A DNA stretch of 64,000 nt from Malania oleifera (lineage: Eukaryota > Streptophyta > Magnoliopsida > Santalales > Ximeniaceae). Within the stretch, counting starts at the first letter, position 1, and the number at the start of each line of letters is the position of its first letter. A program made the position numbers and the translations under genes. The stretch spans positions 65,452,323-65,516,322 of the forward strand of contig NC_080419.1 in the NCBI RefSeq assembly GCF_029873635.1, given 5' to 3'. The notes under the pieces were generated by a model. The model saw nothing but the letters and a program-made list of their open reading frames with translations. It was not told the origin of the DNA and searched no databases. Of this stretch, positions 11,784 to 24,783 are shown one piece after another.

Positions 11784-11791
11784 AATCCCTT

Positions 11792-12027
11792 TATCATGAG
11801 TTTACTATTATATCTACATCTACTATATTATATATACAATATATACAAATACAATATATACAAAAGGGTCTAGATATTGATACAAGTCATCTCATTGTTC
11901 TTTGTAGTACAATACTTCAGAAAATTTCACTTAATTTATCATTATCATTTAGTTTAGTTTTAATTTTAGGTTTATTATGTAAAGTAAAATGAAACTTCAA
12001 TAAAAATAAATAAATTAAGGAGTCTTT
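11792..12027 (+). other. plastid rps4 upstream spacer
   Basis: AT-rich sequence directly upstream of the rps4 start and downstream of the gypsy relic, consistent with the trnT-rps4 spacer. It carries a purine patch (AAGGAG, 12016-12021) 6 bases before the ATG, typical of plastid ribosome sites. No gene. Confidence 0.6.
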
Positions 12028-12632
12028 ATGTCACATTACTGAGGGACTCGTTTCAAAAAAATATGCCGCCTGGGGGCTTTACTGGGACTAACTAATAAAA
12101 GGCCTAGGGCTGGAAGTGATCTTAGAAACCAATCACATTCCAGGAAAAGATATTAATATCGTATTCATTTAGAAGAAATACAAAAATTGTGGTTTCATTA
12201 TGGTCTTACAGAATGACAATTTCTTAAATACGAAGTATCATTGGAAAAGCCAAAGGGTCAATAGGTTAGGTTTTACTATAATTACTTGAAATGCATTTGG
12301 ATAACATCCTTTTTTGATTGGGTATGGCTTCAACTAGTCCTGGAGCCCAACAATTAGTTAACCATAGACATATTTTAGTTAATGGTCATATAGTAGATAT
12401 ACCAAGTTATTGTTGCAAACCCCGAGATATTATTACGGCGAGGGATGAACAAAAATCCAAAGCTCTGATTCAAAATTATCTTAATTCATCTCCCCATAAG
12501 GAATTGCCAAAAAATTTGACTCTTCTCACATTCCAATATAAAGGATTCGTTAATCAAATAATAGATAGTAAATGGGTCGGTTTGAAAATAAATGAATTGC
12601 TAGTCATAGAATATTATTCTCGCCAAACTTAA
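12028..12632 (+). pseudogene. rps4: plastid rps4 pseudogene (30S ribosomal protein S4)
   Basis: Full-length match to plastid rps4: about 605 bp from ATG to TAA against the usual roughly 606 bp. The C-terminal half is open from 12318, with [16 protein letters not shown] and [20 protein letters not shown], the S4 RNA-binding domain and the conserved C-terminus. The N-terminal half is recognisable but has several in-frame stops, including TGA at about codon 5, where plastids usually have an Arg CGA. In plastids S4 is a primary 16S rRNA-binding assembly protein. Here it is a dead nuclear copy with no sign of a transit peptide or nuclear promoter. Confidence 0.95.
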
Positions 12633-12904
12633 ATCTAACTAAAATAACAACGTTCAAACAATTCCCCCCCCCCCTAGAAATATAAGAGACTTGCCAAGGA
12701 TTTTTTTCCCCTTCATGTATCATGAATCGGCAAGGATATTTTCGTTTCTTGTCCATCCTTTACCTGTATTTTATTTTCTGTACCACAACAATTAGGAATA
12801 GAAAATCGATATCAAAGAAAGGTCTAACCATTAAAATAATGGTATCCAGTGTCATTTGATTTGATACATTTTGGTCAGTAACATTGGTGAATTGGGTAAA
12901 GGTA
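12633..12904. other. plastid rps4-trnS spacer
   Basis: AT-rich spacer with a C run near 12664-12674. The order and distance from rps4 to trnS-GGA match plastid genomes. No gene seen. Confidence 0.7.
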
Positions 12905-12991
12905 CAGAAAGAATGGGATTCGAACCCTCGGTCAACAAAAGTCTACATAGCAGTTGCAATGCTACGCCTTGAACCACTCGGACATCTCACC
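12905..12991 (-). pseudogene. trnS-GGA: plastid trnS-GGA pseudogene
   Basis: An 87-nt minus-strand match to plastid tRNA-Ser(GGA), opposite in orientation to rps4 and ycf3, as in plastids. The D arm (GAGTGGTT), the long variable arm and the T arm (GGTTCGAATCCC) are recognisable. The anticodon loop reads TTGCAAC where the plastid gene has TTGGAAC, so the anticodon is GCA rather than GGA. The acceptor stem also has mismatches. A class II Ser body with that anticodon is best read as a decayed pseudogene and not a functional tRNA. Confidence 0.93.
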
Positions 12992-13905
12992 TTCATGATG
13001 ATTGTGCCCAAGAAACTGAATGAATAGCAAGTCGTTTATAATAGGTTACTGGATAAGTACAACCAATCTATTCTAACTATCAAAATCTTTCAAAATAGAA
13101 AATTTTTCATCAAATCAAAAGAAGATCTTTCCTTTAAGGCTCAAGGATAAAGATAAATTTTTTTATTTATTGTGGAAAAAAATTATTTTAAATTAAAGTT
13201 AAATTAATAAATTAAATATATTATTAAATTTAATATATTTAATATTATAAAATGAATAAATGAAATAGAAATATTAAATAAGAAATAATTGAAATTTAAG
13301 TTTGCGAAGACGACGGCTCCTGTCTTTTTCGGATATTATACCGGATTAAATCAATGAATTGGAACGAATCAACGGATTGATGGGTCTATATTTTTTAGAC
13401 TAAATACCTTATAGATCATGATTCTATTTAGTTTAGACTATGATTCCATAAGAATTATAAAATGTATTTCCAGTTTCAGAGTTCTCAACAACAAAAATTC
13501 TTAATATCTATTCCAAATTTATGAATTTTTATATTGTATTGTTTTTTATATTGGATTGTATAGTATATACCCATTATCCACACAACCCATTTGGATCATA
13601 TTTCTCTATTTGGATCATACTTCAATCAAAACTTTTTGAGTTATCCTAATTTATAGGAAAAACTCCTTGATTTGTCAATTTCGATGAAATTGGAATATTT
13701 ATTTTTATTGATATACTACTACATTTACATTTGGATGAAATCTAATTGGATGGATTCAAATATTTCTTATTGATTCCTATCAAAAAGGAATAAATGGAAT
13801 AGAAGGTTCATATTTTTTTTATTTTATGTTATTTCGTGCTGTGTAGTTCCTTTGTTTGTGGGATCATTTTCCCACAAGAGGTAATGAGACGAATTTGAGA
13901 GTGGT
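12992..13905. other. plastid trnS-ycf3 spacer
   Basis: AT-rich spacer between the tRNA remnant and ycf3 exon 1, in plastid order. No open frame of note and no recognised motif. Confidence 0.7.
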
Positions 13906-15001
13906 ATGCCTAGATCGCGGATAAATTAAAATTTTATTGATAAGACCTTTTCAATTGTAGCCAATATCTTATTACGAATAATTCTGACAACTTCAAGAGA
14001 GAAAAAGGCATTTACCTATTACAGAGATGGTGCAATTTGATTCTTTTCTTTTTCACCAATCTCAGTATTATGAGTACAAGAAAGGCACATGATTGGGGAT
14101 AGAAAGAAAAAATATTATTGAAATAAATCAATCAAATCTACGTTTGTTAAAGGTGAAGTTTGGAAATCGAACAATTCCTTCTGTTGTGTATCCTCGATTA
14201 ATGCAGCTTCAGATGCTTCAATTGATGAATATAGTATTGAGCAAAAGGTTACACCACCTATAGGTTCTATATTACAGGTCAATCCTACTCCACTAGTACA
14301 AATAGGCGGCATATGGAAAGAAGCACTACACGCAGGAATCAACAACACGAAAACTTTGTTATAAATTATCTCCGTTCCATATCAGGATCGAGACTAACAA
14401 AAATGGTTAGGACAACAAATATCAATCTCCTTTCTACTTGGGATACCCGTATAACCATCGAAGACTGCTGAAGTGACTAATTCCTGGAAATTCAATTAAG
14501 GGGCGTTGAGGACAAAGAAATTGTTGGAGTTACCATTTCATTTCTATCTAATATCAATACACTTGATATTAGGAAAAGATCTCTTGCAGGAAGGTTGGTT
14601 AGATATTTCTTGTAAAAACACTAGCCCTGCTCAATTCATAATGAGAATACTTCAATCTTTTTTGATTCCCTATATTGTTCCTCATTATGCACATAAGGGA
14701 GGAGTCGTATGAGATGAAAATCTCATGAACGGTTCTGGAACGGAGATATTTGGAATCGAATGACGGCCGTAACGGATGTCAGTGCAATCTGAAGGAAATT
14801 ATGCGAAATCTTTACAAAATTATTATGAAGCTATGTGACTAGAAATTGATCCATGATCGAAGTTATATACTCTATAACATAGGCCTTATCCACACAAGTA
14901 ACGGAAAACTTACAAAAGCTTTGGAATATTATTTTTGAGCACTAGAACGAAACCCATTTTTACCACAAGCTTTTAATAATATGGTCGTAATCTGTCATTA
15001 C
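13906..15001 (+). pseudogene. ycf3: ycf3 (pafI) pseudogene, exons 1 and 2 only
   Basis: Exon 1 is 13906-14029 (124 nt, the usual plastid length) and starts ATGCCTAGATCGCGG. Exon 2 is about 14774-15001 (about 228 nt), starting ATGTCAGTGCAATCTGAAGG, and encodes the tetratricopeptide region ([19 protein letters not shown]). Both exons carry in-frame stops, two of them TGA where plastids have CGA (EAM-R and YYF-R). Exon 3 is missing: the sequence runs into part of intron 2 and then into petA. In plastids this protein assists photosystem I assembly. The copy cannot make it. Confidence 0.93.
14030..14773 (+). other. ycf3 group II intron 1 remnant
   Basis: Lies between ycf3 exons 1 and 2. The 5' end is GTGCA, close to the group II GUGYG rule. 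Near 14702-14738 a domain V-like hairpin is still readable: GAGTCGTATGAGATGAAAAT followed by CTCATGAACGGTTC. The region holds open frames on both strands (14115-14348 minus, 14506-14712 plus) that look incidental to the intron. A nuclear copy would not be expected to splice. Confidence 0.85.
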
Positions 15002-15765
15002 GTGTGACTATTTCCACTATAGAAAGAAAAAAGGAAAGAAAATTAAAATTTGATAGTAAATACGAGAAACAAAAGAGGCTTTCTACACAGGCATCGTCCA
15101 AAAAACGATTTTTATCAGTCCTAGCAAAAAAAGAAACTTCATATAAGTCGAAATATGAAGCAATAGATATGCCTAGATACTTTTTTTTTTATTCTATGGA
15201 TAAAGGATCTAATTGATAGAGGAAGCACCATAAAGATCAATTAGTGGGGTTTTGGGGCAATACAATAAAAATTACTTACTTATGTCATGATATGAGATAA
15301 AAGTAAGGAATCAACTTATGCAATAGAATCAATCCACTAAAGGTATTGAGAAGTGGTGTAGGATCAAATCCCAAAGATAGTAAGTCTTTTCTTTCTTATC
15401 TTACGACAAAAAATCTTTTTCAAAGATTCTATATAAATTTCTATATGAAACCGAGATAGTAACCTTTCATAAAATTTTAAGAGGAACGCCTCTACTTTAT
15501 TCGTTTGAAGGTGGGAGAAAAGATAAAACTAAAATTATTAATCAAAATTAACGTTTGAAACTCATGTAATTAATCTCTTTTGATTAACCCCAAAAAAATG
15601 GGATAGATCTATGAGAAAATTCACTCTTTTTATTTCTATCCATTCAAGGGATTGCTCTTATATCCCAGTACAATTTTTCTAGTAAATCGCGGAATCATAG
15701 ATAGGGAGCTATACTAGTAACTTATCCAATTTATCGTAGAAATTTTCGGGATCAACAATTGAACC
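15002..15765 (+). other. ycf3 intron 2 start joined to petA upstream sequence
   Basis: Begins GTGTGACTATTTCC, a good group II intron 5' end (GUGYG), so the first part is ycf3 intron 2. Before 15766 it must have changed to the petA 5' flank. I cannot place the junction exactly and put it between about 15380 and 15700. The open frame at 15004-15216 is Lys-rich intron sequence, not a gene. Confidence 0.65.
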
Positions 15766-16345
15766 ATGCAAACTAGAAATACCTTTTTGTGGATTTCTTG
15801 GATAAAGAAAGACATTACTTGATCCATTTCCGCATCGCTCATAATATATATAATAACTCGGGTATCCATTTCAAATGCATATCCCATTTTTGCATAGCAA
15901 GTTTATGAAAATCCGTGAGAAGTGACTGGTTGTATTGTATGTTCCAATTGCCATTTAGCGAATAAACCCGTTGATATTGAGGTACCACAAGCGATACTTC
16001 CTGATACTGTATTTGAAGCAATTGTTCGAATTCCTTACGATATGCAACTGAAACAAGTTCTTGCTAATGGTAAAAAGGGGGCTTTGAATGTAGGGGCTGC
16101 TCTTATTTTACCTGAAGGGTTTGAATTCGCCCCCCTGATCGTATTTCTCCTAAGCTGAAAGAAAAATAGGCAATTTGTATTTTCAAAGCCATCGACCCAC
16201 TAAAAAAAATATATTCTTGTGATAGGTCCCATTCCCGATAGAAAATATAGTGAAATTGTCTTTCCTATTCTTTCTCCGAACCCTTCTACTAAGAAAGATG
16301 TTCACTTCTTAAAATATCCCATATATGTAGGCGGGAGAAGGGTAT
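15766..16345 (+). pseudogene. petA: petA pseudogene (cytochrome f), 3' truncated
   Basis: Starts ATGCAAACTAGAAATACC, matching the plastid petA signal-peptide start (MQTRNTF...). The haem-binding region is recognisable ([18 protein letters not shown], 15940-15990; plastids have [18 protein letters not shown]), followed by [18 protein letters not shown]. Similarity fades after the KYPIYVGG block near 16330, so about 60% of the gene is present. There are in-frame stops in the signal peptide and a reading-frame change near 16130. It joins the rbcL leader directly, which is not plastid order. Confidence 0.93.
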
Positions 16346-16434
16346 CCCAAGATTCTTGTAAAAGGTTTCATTAATCATGTCGAGTAGACCTTGTTGTTGT
16401 GAGAATTGTTAATTCATGAGTTAGGGAGGGACTT
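16346..16434 (+). promoter_or_regulatory. plastid rbcL 5' leader remnant
   Basis: Carries the conserved rbcL leader elements: GTCGAGTAGACCTTGTTGTT, then GTGAGAATTGTTAATTCATG, and the ribosome site GGGAGGGAC just before the ATG. The upstream plastid promoter is not present because the segment begins at the petA junction. Confidence 0.8.
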
Positions 16435-17862
<1,428 letters not shown>

Positions 17863-18709
17863 TGGAATCCAGTAATTACACTTCGTTCCCTTAATTGAAT
17901 TGCAATTAAACTCGGCCCAATATTTAACTAAAATAGTATAAAGGATTGAGCAGAATACAATACAAATATTCTATTGTATCTATTTTAAATCTTGAATATA
18001 TCAATATATATACAAGATTTAAAATACAAAATCGAAGACTAAACAACTCAAATGTTTCTGTTGTTGTGTTAGACCCACAATGAATCTTATGGATCCTTTA
18101 GGATTGGCATCTTTTTTATATCTTGTAGTTGCAGACTATGGATCGAGCCAAAGAACTCTTTCTACCTATCCTGTATATTGTCTTTTCGTTCCGTAGAAAT
18201 ATTAGATGAGATTTTATGGAAAAAAAAAATGAGGAGAGAACAATTTTTTGTTTTATACGAATTTGACACAACATAGGAAAAACCACTCTATTAAATTAAT
18301 GTCTTAATAATTTTTAATTAATATTAATATTTAATTAATGTATATGTATATATCATTATTTAGTATTACTTAGTATTAGTTAGTATTAATAGGATTGGAA
18401 TGGAAATGATTGAAAAAGAATATAATTGATATATAATTGAAAAAAAAGGTTTCACCATATCATATATAGTGAAGAGTGAGGTAATATTCTAAATTCCCAC
18501 AAAACAAAGGATAATCATTTCTCTCAATACTTAGTCGTTACGTTATTAGTTAATAATCCTAGCGATTGGCTCTATATACTTATCTTATTATTCTGATTTT
18601 TTATCTATATGCTTTTTGGATAGGAAATGAAAACTATTCAAATGAAATATGATTTCGAATGACGATTCATCTATTGTATTTTCTTGCAAATAGGGGGCAA
18701 GAAAGTTGT
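17863..18709. other. plastid rbcL-accD spacer
   Basis: AT-rich spacer in plastid order, with an inverted repeat near 17978-18018 (AAATCTTGAATATA / TATACAAGATTT) consistent with the rbcL 3' stem-loop. Purine-rich and AT microsatellite-like runs follow. No gene. Confidence 0.75.
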
Positions 18710-19561
18710 ATGGAAAAGTGGTAGTTCAATTCGATATTGTCTAACATGAAGTTTGACCATAGGTGTGGGCTAGGTAAATCAATGGAAAGTCTTGGTCCTA
18801 TTGAAAATATCGGTGGAAGTGAAGATCGGGTTTTAAATGATACAGGGAAAAGCATTCATAGTTGGGGTGATAGTGATAGTTTTAGTCACAGTCATTTTTA
18901 CCATTTATTCAGCGTCAGAGATAATCATATTTTCATCTCTGATGACACTTTTTTAGTTAGGTGTAGAAATGGAGGCGGTTATTACATATATTTTGATATT
19001 GAAAATCATATTTTTGAGATTGACAATGATCATTCTTTTCTTAATGAACTAGAAAGTTCTTTTTATAGTTATCAGAATTCTAGTTATCTGAATAATGGAT
19101 CTAAGAGTGACGACCAATGCTATGATCGTTACATATATGATCGTAAATATAGTTGGAATAATCACATTAATAGTTGCATTGACAGTTATCTTCATTCTCG
19201 AATCCGTATTGATAGTTCCATTTTAAGCGGTAATGATAATTACAATGACAGTTATGTTTCGAGTTTCATTTGTGGTGAAAGTGGGAATAGTAGTGAAAAC
19301 GAGATTTCTAGTATAAAAACTAGCACGAATGGTAGTGATTTAACTATAAGAGAAAACTCTAATGATCCTGATGCAACTAAAAAATAGAGGCATTTTTGGG
19401 TTCAATGCGAAAATTGTTAAGGATTAAATTATAATAAATTTTTTAAGTCAAAAATGAATATTTGTGAACAATGTGGATATCATTTGAAAATGAGTAGTTC
19501 AGATAGAATCAAACTTTCGATTGATCCAGGTACTTGGGATCCTATGAATGAAGACATGGAA
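18710..19561 (+). pseudogene. accD: accD pseudogene, 5' part (acetyl-CoA carboxylase beta subunit)
   Basis: Starts ATGGAAAAGTGGTAGTTC, so there is a stop at codon 5. From 18737 it is open for over 210 codons through the variable Ser/Asn/Asp-rich region ([44 protein letters not shown]). Past 19387 the zinc-finger part ([17 protein letters not shown]) is recognisable. The gene is cut at 19561 by element N and resumes at 28455. The plastid protein is the carboxyltransferase beta chain for fatty-acid synthesis. The long open stretch may be chance survival; there is no evidence of nuclear use. Confidence 0.95.
19557..19561. repeat. left target-site duplication of N
   Basis: TGGAA, paired with TCGTA at 28455-28459. 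The plastid accD reading here is TGGTA, so each copy differs from the ancestral 5-mer by one base. This fixes the insertion point. Confidence 0.8.
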
Positions 19562-21561
19562 TGTAACGACATGCTTAATTTCCATTTTTTTTTATTTTTA
19601 TACTATGACACTTAACATGTTCTGATACGATACTGGGGTAAACCCAACCATAAACCTAAGCAGCAAGAAGCAGAAATCAAGTGAACATAACCATATGTAA
19701 ATATTTACAATACCATATAATACCAATACTAGAGTACTAACATGTTTCCCAAAATATACCCATATATCTATTTCACCAAAATACCCTCAACTATGCTGGG
19801 ATATACAAAAACACTCCCAAAATATACTCACTCTCTACTGACAGGGCAGTACCGTGGCCCCTCTATTTGCGAGCCTGGTTTGCTCACCTACCTGGATCAC
19901 TTGAAAAATGATTCAACACTGGGATGAGCCAACGCTCAGTAAGACAAAATATGCTATTTCTAGTGTGTGGCAAATGAGCTACAGTATTATAAAAATATAT
20001 TTTCATATAATCATGCATAACTGAATATGTAAATATAGTACAAGTGATAAAATACACCACCTTTTTCATGTTGCTTAACATAACAGTATTGTTGGTTACT
20101 ATTCAAAATACTTCTAGAGTACATAAGTATGTTCCCTGTTTCTGTAAATCTATATATACGTAATAGTAACTGAAAACTTTCCTTGTAGATAACTGTGTGT
20201 CGTGATTTAACCCCTCATGATAGGGTTGTGAGGCCCGTAGGCGGGATTTACCCTAGCTGGTCAACCAAGAATAAATCACTATACTCCATCGGTCTGATTT
20301 GCCCAGCTCAACCCATATCTGATAGGGAGCCTATCCACATCAAGGGCCTAGGTGATCGACCTACTACCACGTATTATCTAAATAGGTGGTTGCACTCATA
20401 ACATAACATAATATCTGTAGCAACGGTACTGTGCTCTATAACTGCATAATACAACAGGGTCTGATATCATATAATATATTTCTATATATATCTATCTGAT
20501 TTACCATGATTCTGAAATAACTGTAATAACCATGATACTGCATAAACTATAACTGTAATTCATACATCATAATACTGAGAACTGTATAATCATAATATTG
20601 AACTACATAATCATAGTCCTGAAATTCATATAGTCATGGTACTGAGATTCGTATAATCATGGTACTAGAATTCATAAAATCATGGTATTGAAATTCATAA
20701 AATCATGATACTAAAATTCATAAAACATTTACCTGTACTATATTCATATTCTCAAGCCACATCATACTTTAATACATAATTTTCATAATTTAATAAACTA
20801 TATAATATTTTAAAATTACCTAGCATAACATATTTCCCTTACCTGACTACTGAAAAGCTCCTATGGTTTACTAGCCCAACACCCGCAGGGCCTTATGCAT
20901 AACACCTTGAAAACAACATTTTTCAGAATAGAATATCAGTATTTATTTGCCTACATCATTTCCTATAACTGTCAGAAGGCCAAAAAATGGACTAAAAGGC
21001 CTTACCCTGAATTTGGGATGAAATCCAACTTTGTTTCCCCAACGATCCGCTTCGGTAGACTTGAAGAGAACTTCGCTGGGAGCGTTGTGGTAGCCTCAAA
21101 TATTCGATTCGGCGACTGGCGGGGGTAAAATCGAAGAGAGAAGGGAGAGGATCCGTAGGAGAGAGAGAGAGAGAAGAAAAACAGCGCTGAAATTATGTGA
21201 AAAATGGGTTTTAGCACTATTTATACTGCAGGATTTGTTGATGAGCCATGTCACCTCGTCGATGAGTCCTTCAGTAAATTCATCGATGAACCTTACCCTT
21301 AGTTGATGAAATTCAGAGTAGCCCAAATCCTACGCTTGGTATTTTCTCGTCGATGAAATCTTGCCTTCGTCGACAAATTTCCTTATGAACTCGTCAACAA
21401 ACCCCTGTATTCGTCAACGAGTCCTAGCAATTCCTTGAAATTATTATTACTATTTTCCCCAAAATGCAATGTCGTCGATGAAGTTTATGACCACCTTCTG
21501 TTTTTGTTTCCATTTTTCTCCCTCTTATTATTTAAATGCTATTCTTCTTTGGGTCACTACA
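19562..21561 (-). repeat. 3' LTR of N
   Basis: Plus-strand ends TGTAACGACATGC and GGGTCACTACA. The conserved chromovirus LTR module lies at about 19930-20470, including a GCC-CGTA-GGC hairpin at 20233-20242. A TATA box on the minus strand (TATAAATAG, 21217-21225) is preceded in the reading direction by the palindrome array at about 21230-21480. Confidence 0.92.
21217..21480 (-). promoter_or_regulatory. U3 palindrome array and TATA box in the 3' LTR of N
   Basis: About eight copies of TTCGTCGACGAA-type palindromes (TCGTCGATGAAATC, TTCGTCGACAAATT, TTCATCGATGAACC, GTCGTCGATGAAG) precede TATAAATAG in the minus reading direction. Many copies differ by C-to-T or G-to-A at the CpG steps. The matching array in the 5' LTR is at about 28110-28380. 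Confidence 0.75.
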
Positions 21562-21577
21562 TTCTCCCCTCTTTATA
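21562..21577 (-). other. polypurine tract of N
   Basis: Plus strand TTCTCCCCTCTTTATA reads TATAAAGAGGGGAGAA on the minus strand, immediately before the 3' LTR. This is the plus-strand primer of the family. Confidence 0.85.
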
Positions 21578-23222
21578 ACATTTCGTCCTCGAAATTTACT
21601 ATCTACATCTCTATCTATACCCTCCATCATCCAGTAAAAGAAAAGGGTCTACTTATTTTATTACCTGCCCTCACTTATGGTGGAGGAATACCGTGGTTAC
21701 ATGGGTAGTTCTGGGAGATTACAACCATAAAAGAAAATTTCCCCCAAAACCAAAATACTACCTAACCTATACTCTACATTACAATTAAACTGGACTCAAA
21801 AAAATAAAATTACCATTTAAGCATATACATTAATACTATAATTCGTCAAATAAATGGGGATATTTCTGTCTAATTTCATCTTCAAGCTCCCATGAGGCTT
21901 CTTCAATAGCGTGATTCCTTCATAAAACTTTCACTAGTGGTATCCTTTTGCTGCGTAATTCTTGTTCTTTCCTATCTGATCTGTACTGGAGTTTCTTCAT
22001 ATGCTAAAGCCTCATTGACTTTCAATTCCGCGCGGCTGATGATATGGTAAGGATCTGGGACGTATTTCCTTAACATAGAAACATGAAATACGTCATGAAC
22101 TCGAAATATAGATTGCGATAAAGCCAGCCGATAGGTTACTGTCCCAATCTTCTCAAGTATCTTAAATGGGCCAATAAACCTAGGGCTCAAATTACCTTTC
22201 TTCCCAAATCTCAAGATCCCATTCAGTGGAGTTATTCTCAGAAATACATGATCACCTACTCCAAATTCCAGTTCCCAGCGACGAGTATCTGCATAACTTT
22301 TTTGCCGACTCTATGCTGCACTGATCCTATCTCAAATAATTCAGACTTTATCACATGCTTGCTGAATTATCTATGGACCCAAAACCCGCCTTTCGCCTAC
22401 TTCATCCTAGAAAAAAGGAGATCAACATCTCCTACCATACAATGCCTCGTAGGGTGCCATGCCGATGCTAGACTGATAACTATTATTATAAGCAAATTCA
22501 ACTAGCGGCAAAAATTGAGTCCAGCTACCTCCAAAGTCTAGCACACAGGTACGAAGCATATCTTTATATACCTAGATGGTTCTCTCAGTCTGACCATTGA
22601 TCTGAGGGTGAAAATTTGAGCTGAATGTTAGCTGAGTCCTTAGTGCCTCCTGCAAACTCCTCTAGAACCGTGATGTAAAACGTGGATCATGATCTGATAC
22701 TATGGATACTGGTACTCCATGGGGTCGAACAATCTTCTATAAGTAAATCTCTGCTAACCTGTTCATAGGGTAGCTGACTTTAATAGGCAGAAAATGCGTT
22801 GTCTTTGTCAACCTATCTACTATTACCCAAATGACATTCTGACCATGCAACGCCGGCAGCAGCCCAGCAACAAAATCCATGGACACGTGGTCCCACTTCT
22901 GCTTAGGAATGAAAAGTGGCTGCAACTGACCAGCCAGCCTCTGGTGCTCAGCCTTAACCTGCTGGCACGTCAAACACTACCACACAAATTCTGCTATCTC
23001 TCTCTTCATGCCACTCCACCAGAAATAATCTCGTAGATCCTTATACATTTTCGTACTGCCAGGATGAATGGTGTATAGAGATCTATGTGCCTTCTCTAAA
23101 ATCATCCTCCTGATGCTGTCATCTGCAAGCACACACAATCTGGTGTGAAATCTCAAAGCCTCATCATCAGAAATACTGAACTCCTCCCCCTGACCATCCC
23201 GTATTCTAGCTATCACCTCCAT
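21578..23222 (-). pseudogene. integrase and chromodomain-tail region of N
   Basis: Fossil integrase region. The N-terminal zinc-binding part is around 22980-23222 (AHRSLYTIHPGSTKMYKDLR, then FWWSGMKREIAEFV). The catalytic core start is around 22737-22973 (KWDHVSMDFVAGLLP, VDRLTKTTHFLPIK). The tail is around 21972-22214 (RFIGPFKILEKIGTVTYRLA, VHDVFHVSMLRKYVPDP). The tail leads toward a chromodomain, and 21578-21970 is mostly 3' non-coding sequence. Several breaks. Confidence 0.85.
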
Positions 23223-23250
23223 TAACTCTGGATCATCTCTCTAAGCAGCT

Positions 23251-24783
23251 TTAATCTTTAATCTTCTCATACAATGTGGGCTGTACAACCAAACTGGAAA
23301 TAAGCACCTGTGGATTATCATCCACTATTTCCACACCGAGTCTTTTTAAGTCCATCTGAATCGGATGCTGAACTATCGCTGCTAACTGTGCTGTGTCTCT
23401 TGATTTACAGCTCAGTGCATCAGCTACCACATTTGCTTTACCTGGGTGGTAACTGATGGTGCAGTCGTAATCCTTAATGAGTTCCAACCACCTCCCCTAC
23501 TGCATATTCAACTCTTTCTATGTAAAGAAATACTTGAGGCTCTTATGATCAGAAAATATCTCACACCTCTCACCATATAAATAATGTCTCCAAATTTTTA
23601 GTGCATGTACAACCGCAGCCAATTCAAGATCATGACTAGGGTAGTTCTTTTCATATTCTTTCAATTGCCTAGACGCATATGCTATCACCCTACCATGCTG
23701 CATCAGCACACAGCTAAGCCCTTTCAAAGACGCGTCACTGTAAATAACATAACCATCGCCTCCTGATGGAATCGTCAGAACTGGTGCAGTGACGAGCTGC
23801 TGCTTTAATTCCTAGAAGCTCTGCTCGCATTCTTCATCCCACACAAATCTGGAATTTTTCCTAGTTAATCGTGTGAGAGGACTTGATAAAGCTGAAAACC
23901 CCTCAACAAAACGATGGTAATAACCTGCCAGTCCTAAGAAACTCCTAACTTCTTGCACATTTCCCGGCCTAGACCAATTTACCACCGCGTTAATCTTGCT
24001 GAGACCCACTGAAATATCATCCCCTGAGATCACATAGCCTAAAAATGCCACCTTTTCAAGCCAGAACTCACACTTTCTAAACTTAGCATAAAGCTTCTCC
24101 TCTTTGAGTATCTACAATTCCTGCCTCAACTACACCTTATGCTCCTCAAAACTTCTCGAGTATACCAGTATATCATCAATGAAAACTACTACAAACTGAT
24201 CTAGATACTGGTGGAAAACTTTGTTTATCAAGTCCATGAACACATCCAGGGCATTCATCAGACCAAACGGCATAACGAGAAATTCATAGTGCCCGTACCT
24301 GGTCCTGAAGGCTGTCTTCGCGACGTCCTCCGCTTTTACTCTCACTTGATGATACCCGGATCTGAGGTTGATCTTGGAATATACTTGTGTACCATGGAGC
24401 TGATAAAACAAATTGTCTATACAGGGTAGAGGATATTTGTTCTTAATAGTAACTTTTTTTATCTCCCTGTAATCAATACACATCCTTATGGACCCGTCTT
24501 TCTTCTTTACGAACAACACTAGAGCTCCCCATGGCGACACACTGGGTCGTATAAACCTCTTATTCAACAAATCCTGCAACTGCTCTTTTAATTCTCCCAA
24601 TTTAGCTGGAGCCATACGATATGGGACTTTAGAGATCGGCGCAGTCCCTGGAGATAAATCTATAGGAAAATCTACCTCGTGCACAGGAGGCAACCCTTGT
24701 AGCTCCTCTGGAAAAACATTTATAAATTCTCGTACCACTGGAGTGCTATCAATCTTCAATTCATTTTCTGGTAATTCTTTCAT
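23251..24783 (-). pseudogene. reverse transcriptase and RNase H region of N
   Basis: The reverse-transcriptase remnant (about 24130-24783) has [47 protein letters not shown], and the catalytic FIDDILVYS motif (YxDD type). The hinge and RNase H parts follow toward lower coordinates ([26 protein letters not shown]; then [20 protein letters not shown] and [20 protein letters not shown]). Typical Ty3/gypsy order. Several breaks. Confidence 0.9.

Larger units (their letters stand above)
10665..11791 (-). mobile_element. Ty3/gypsy chromovirus relic C
   Basis: Minus-strand fragment made of part of a 3' LTR (about 10665-11129) and the adjoining 3' end of the internal region (11130-11791). The LTR terminus CTCTACA at 11129 is followed by a pyrimidine run (TTCTCCACTCTTTATAA), the complement of a polypurine tract. 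The left junction with copia B gag lies around 10645-10670. The right side ends where plastid DNA begins. It shares LTR palindromes with element D and is probably the same family. Broken at both ends. Confidence 0.8.

Noticed and set aside
14115-14712. Frames in ycf3 intron 1 as an intron-encoded maturase
   Set aside because: No reverse-transcriptase or maturase motif; ycf3 intron 1 in plastids has no such gene, and the frames run on opposite strands.
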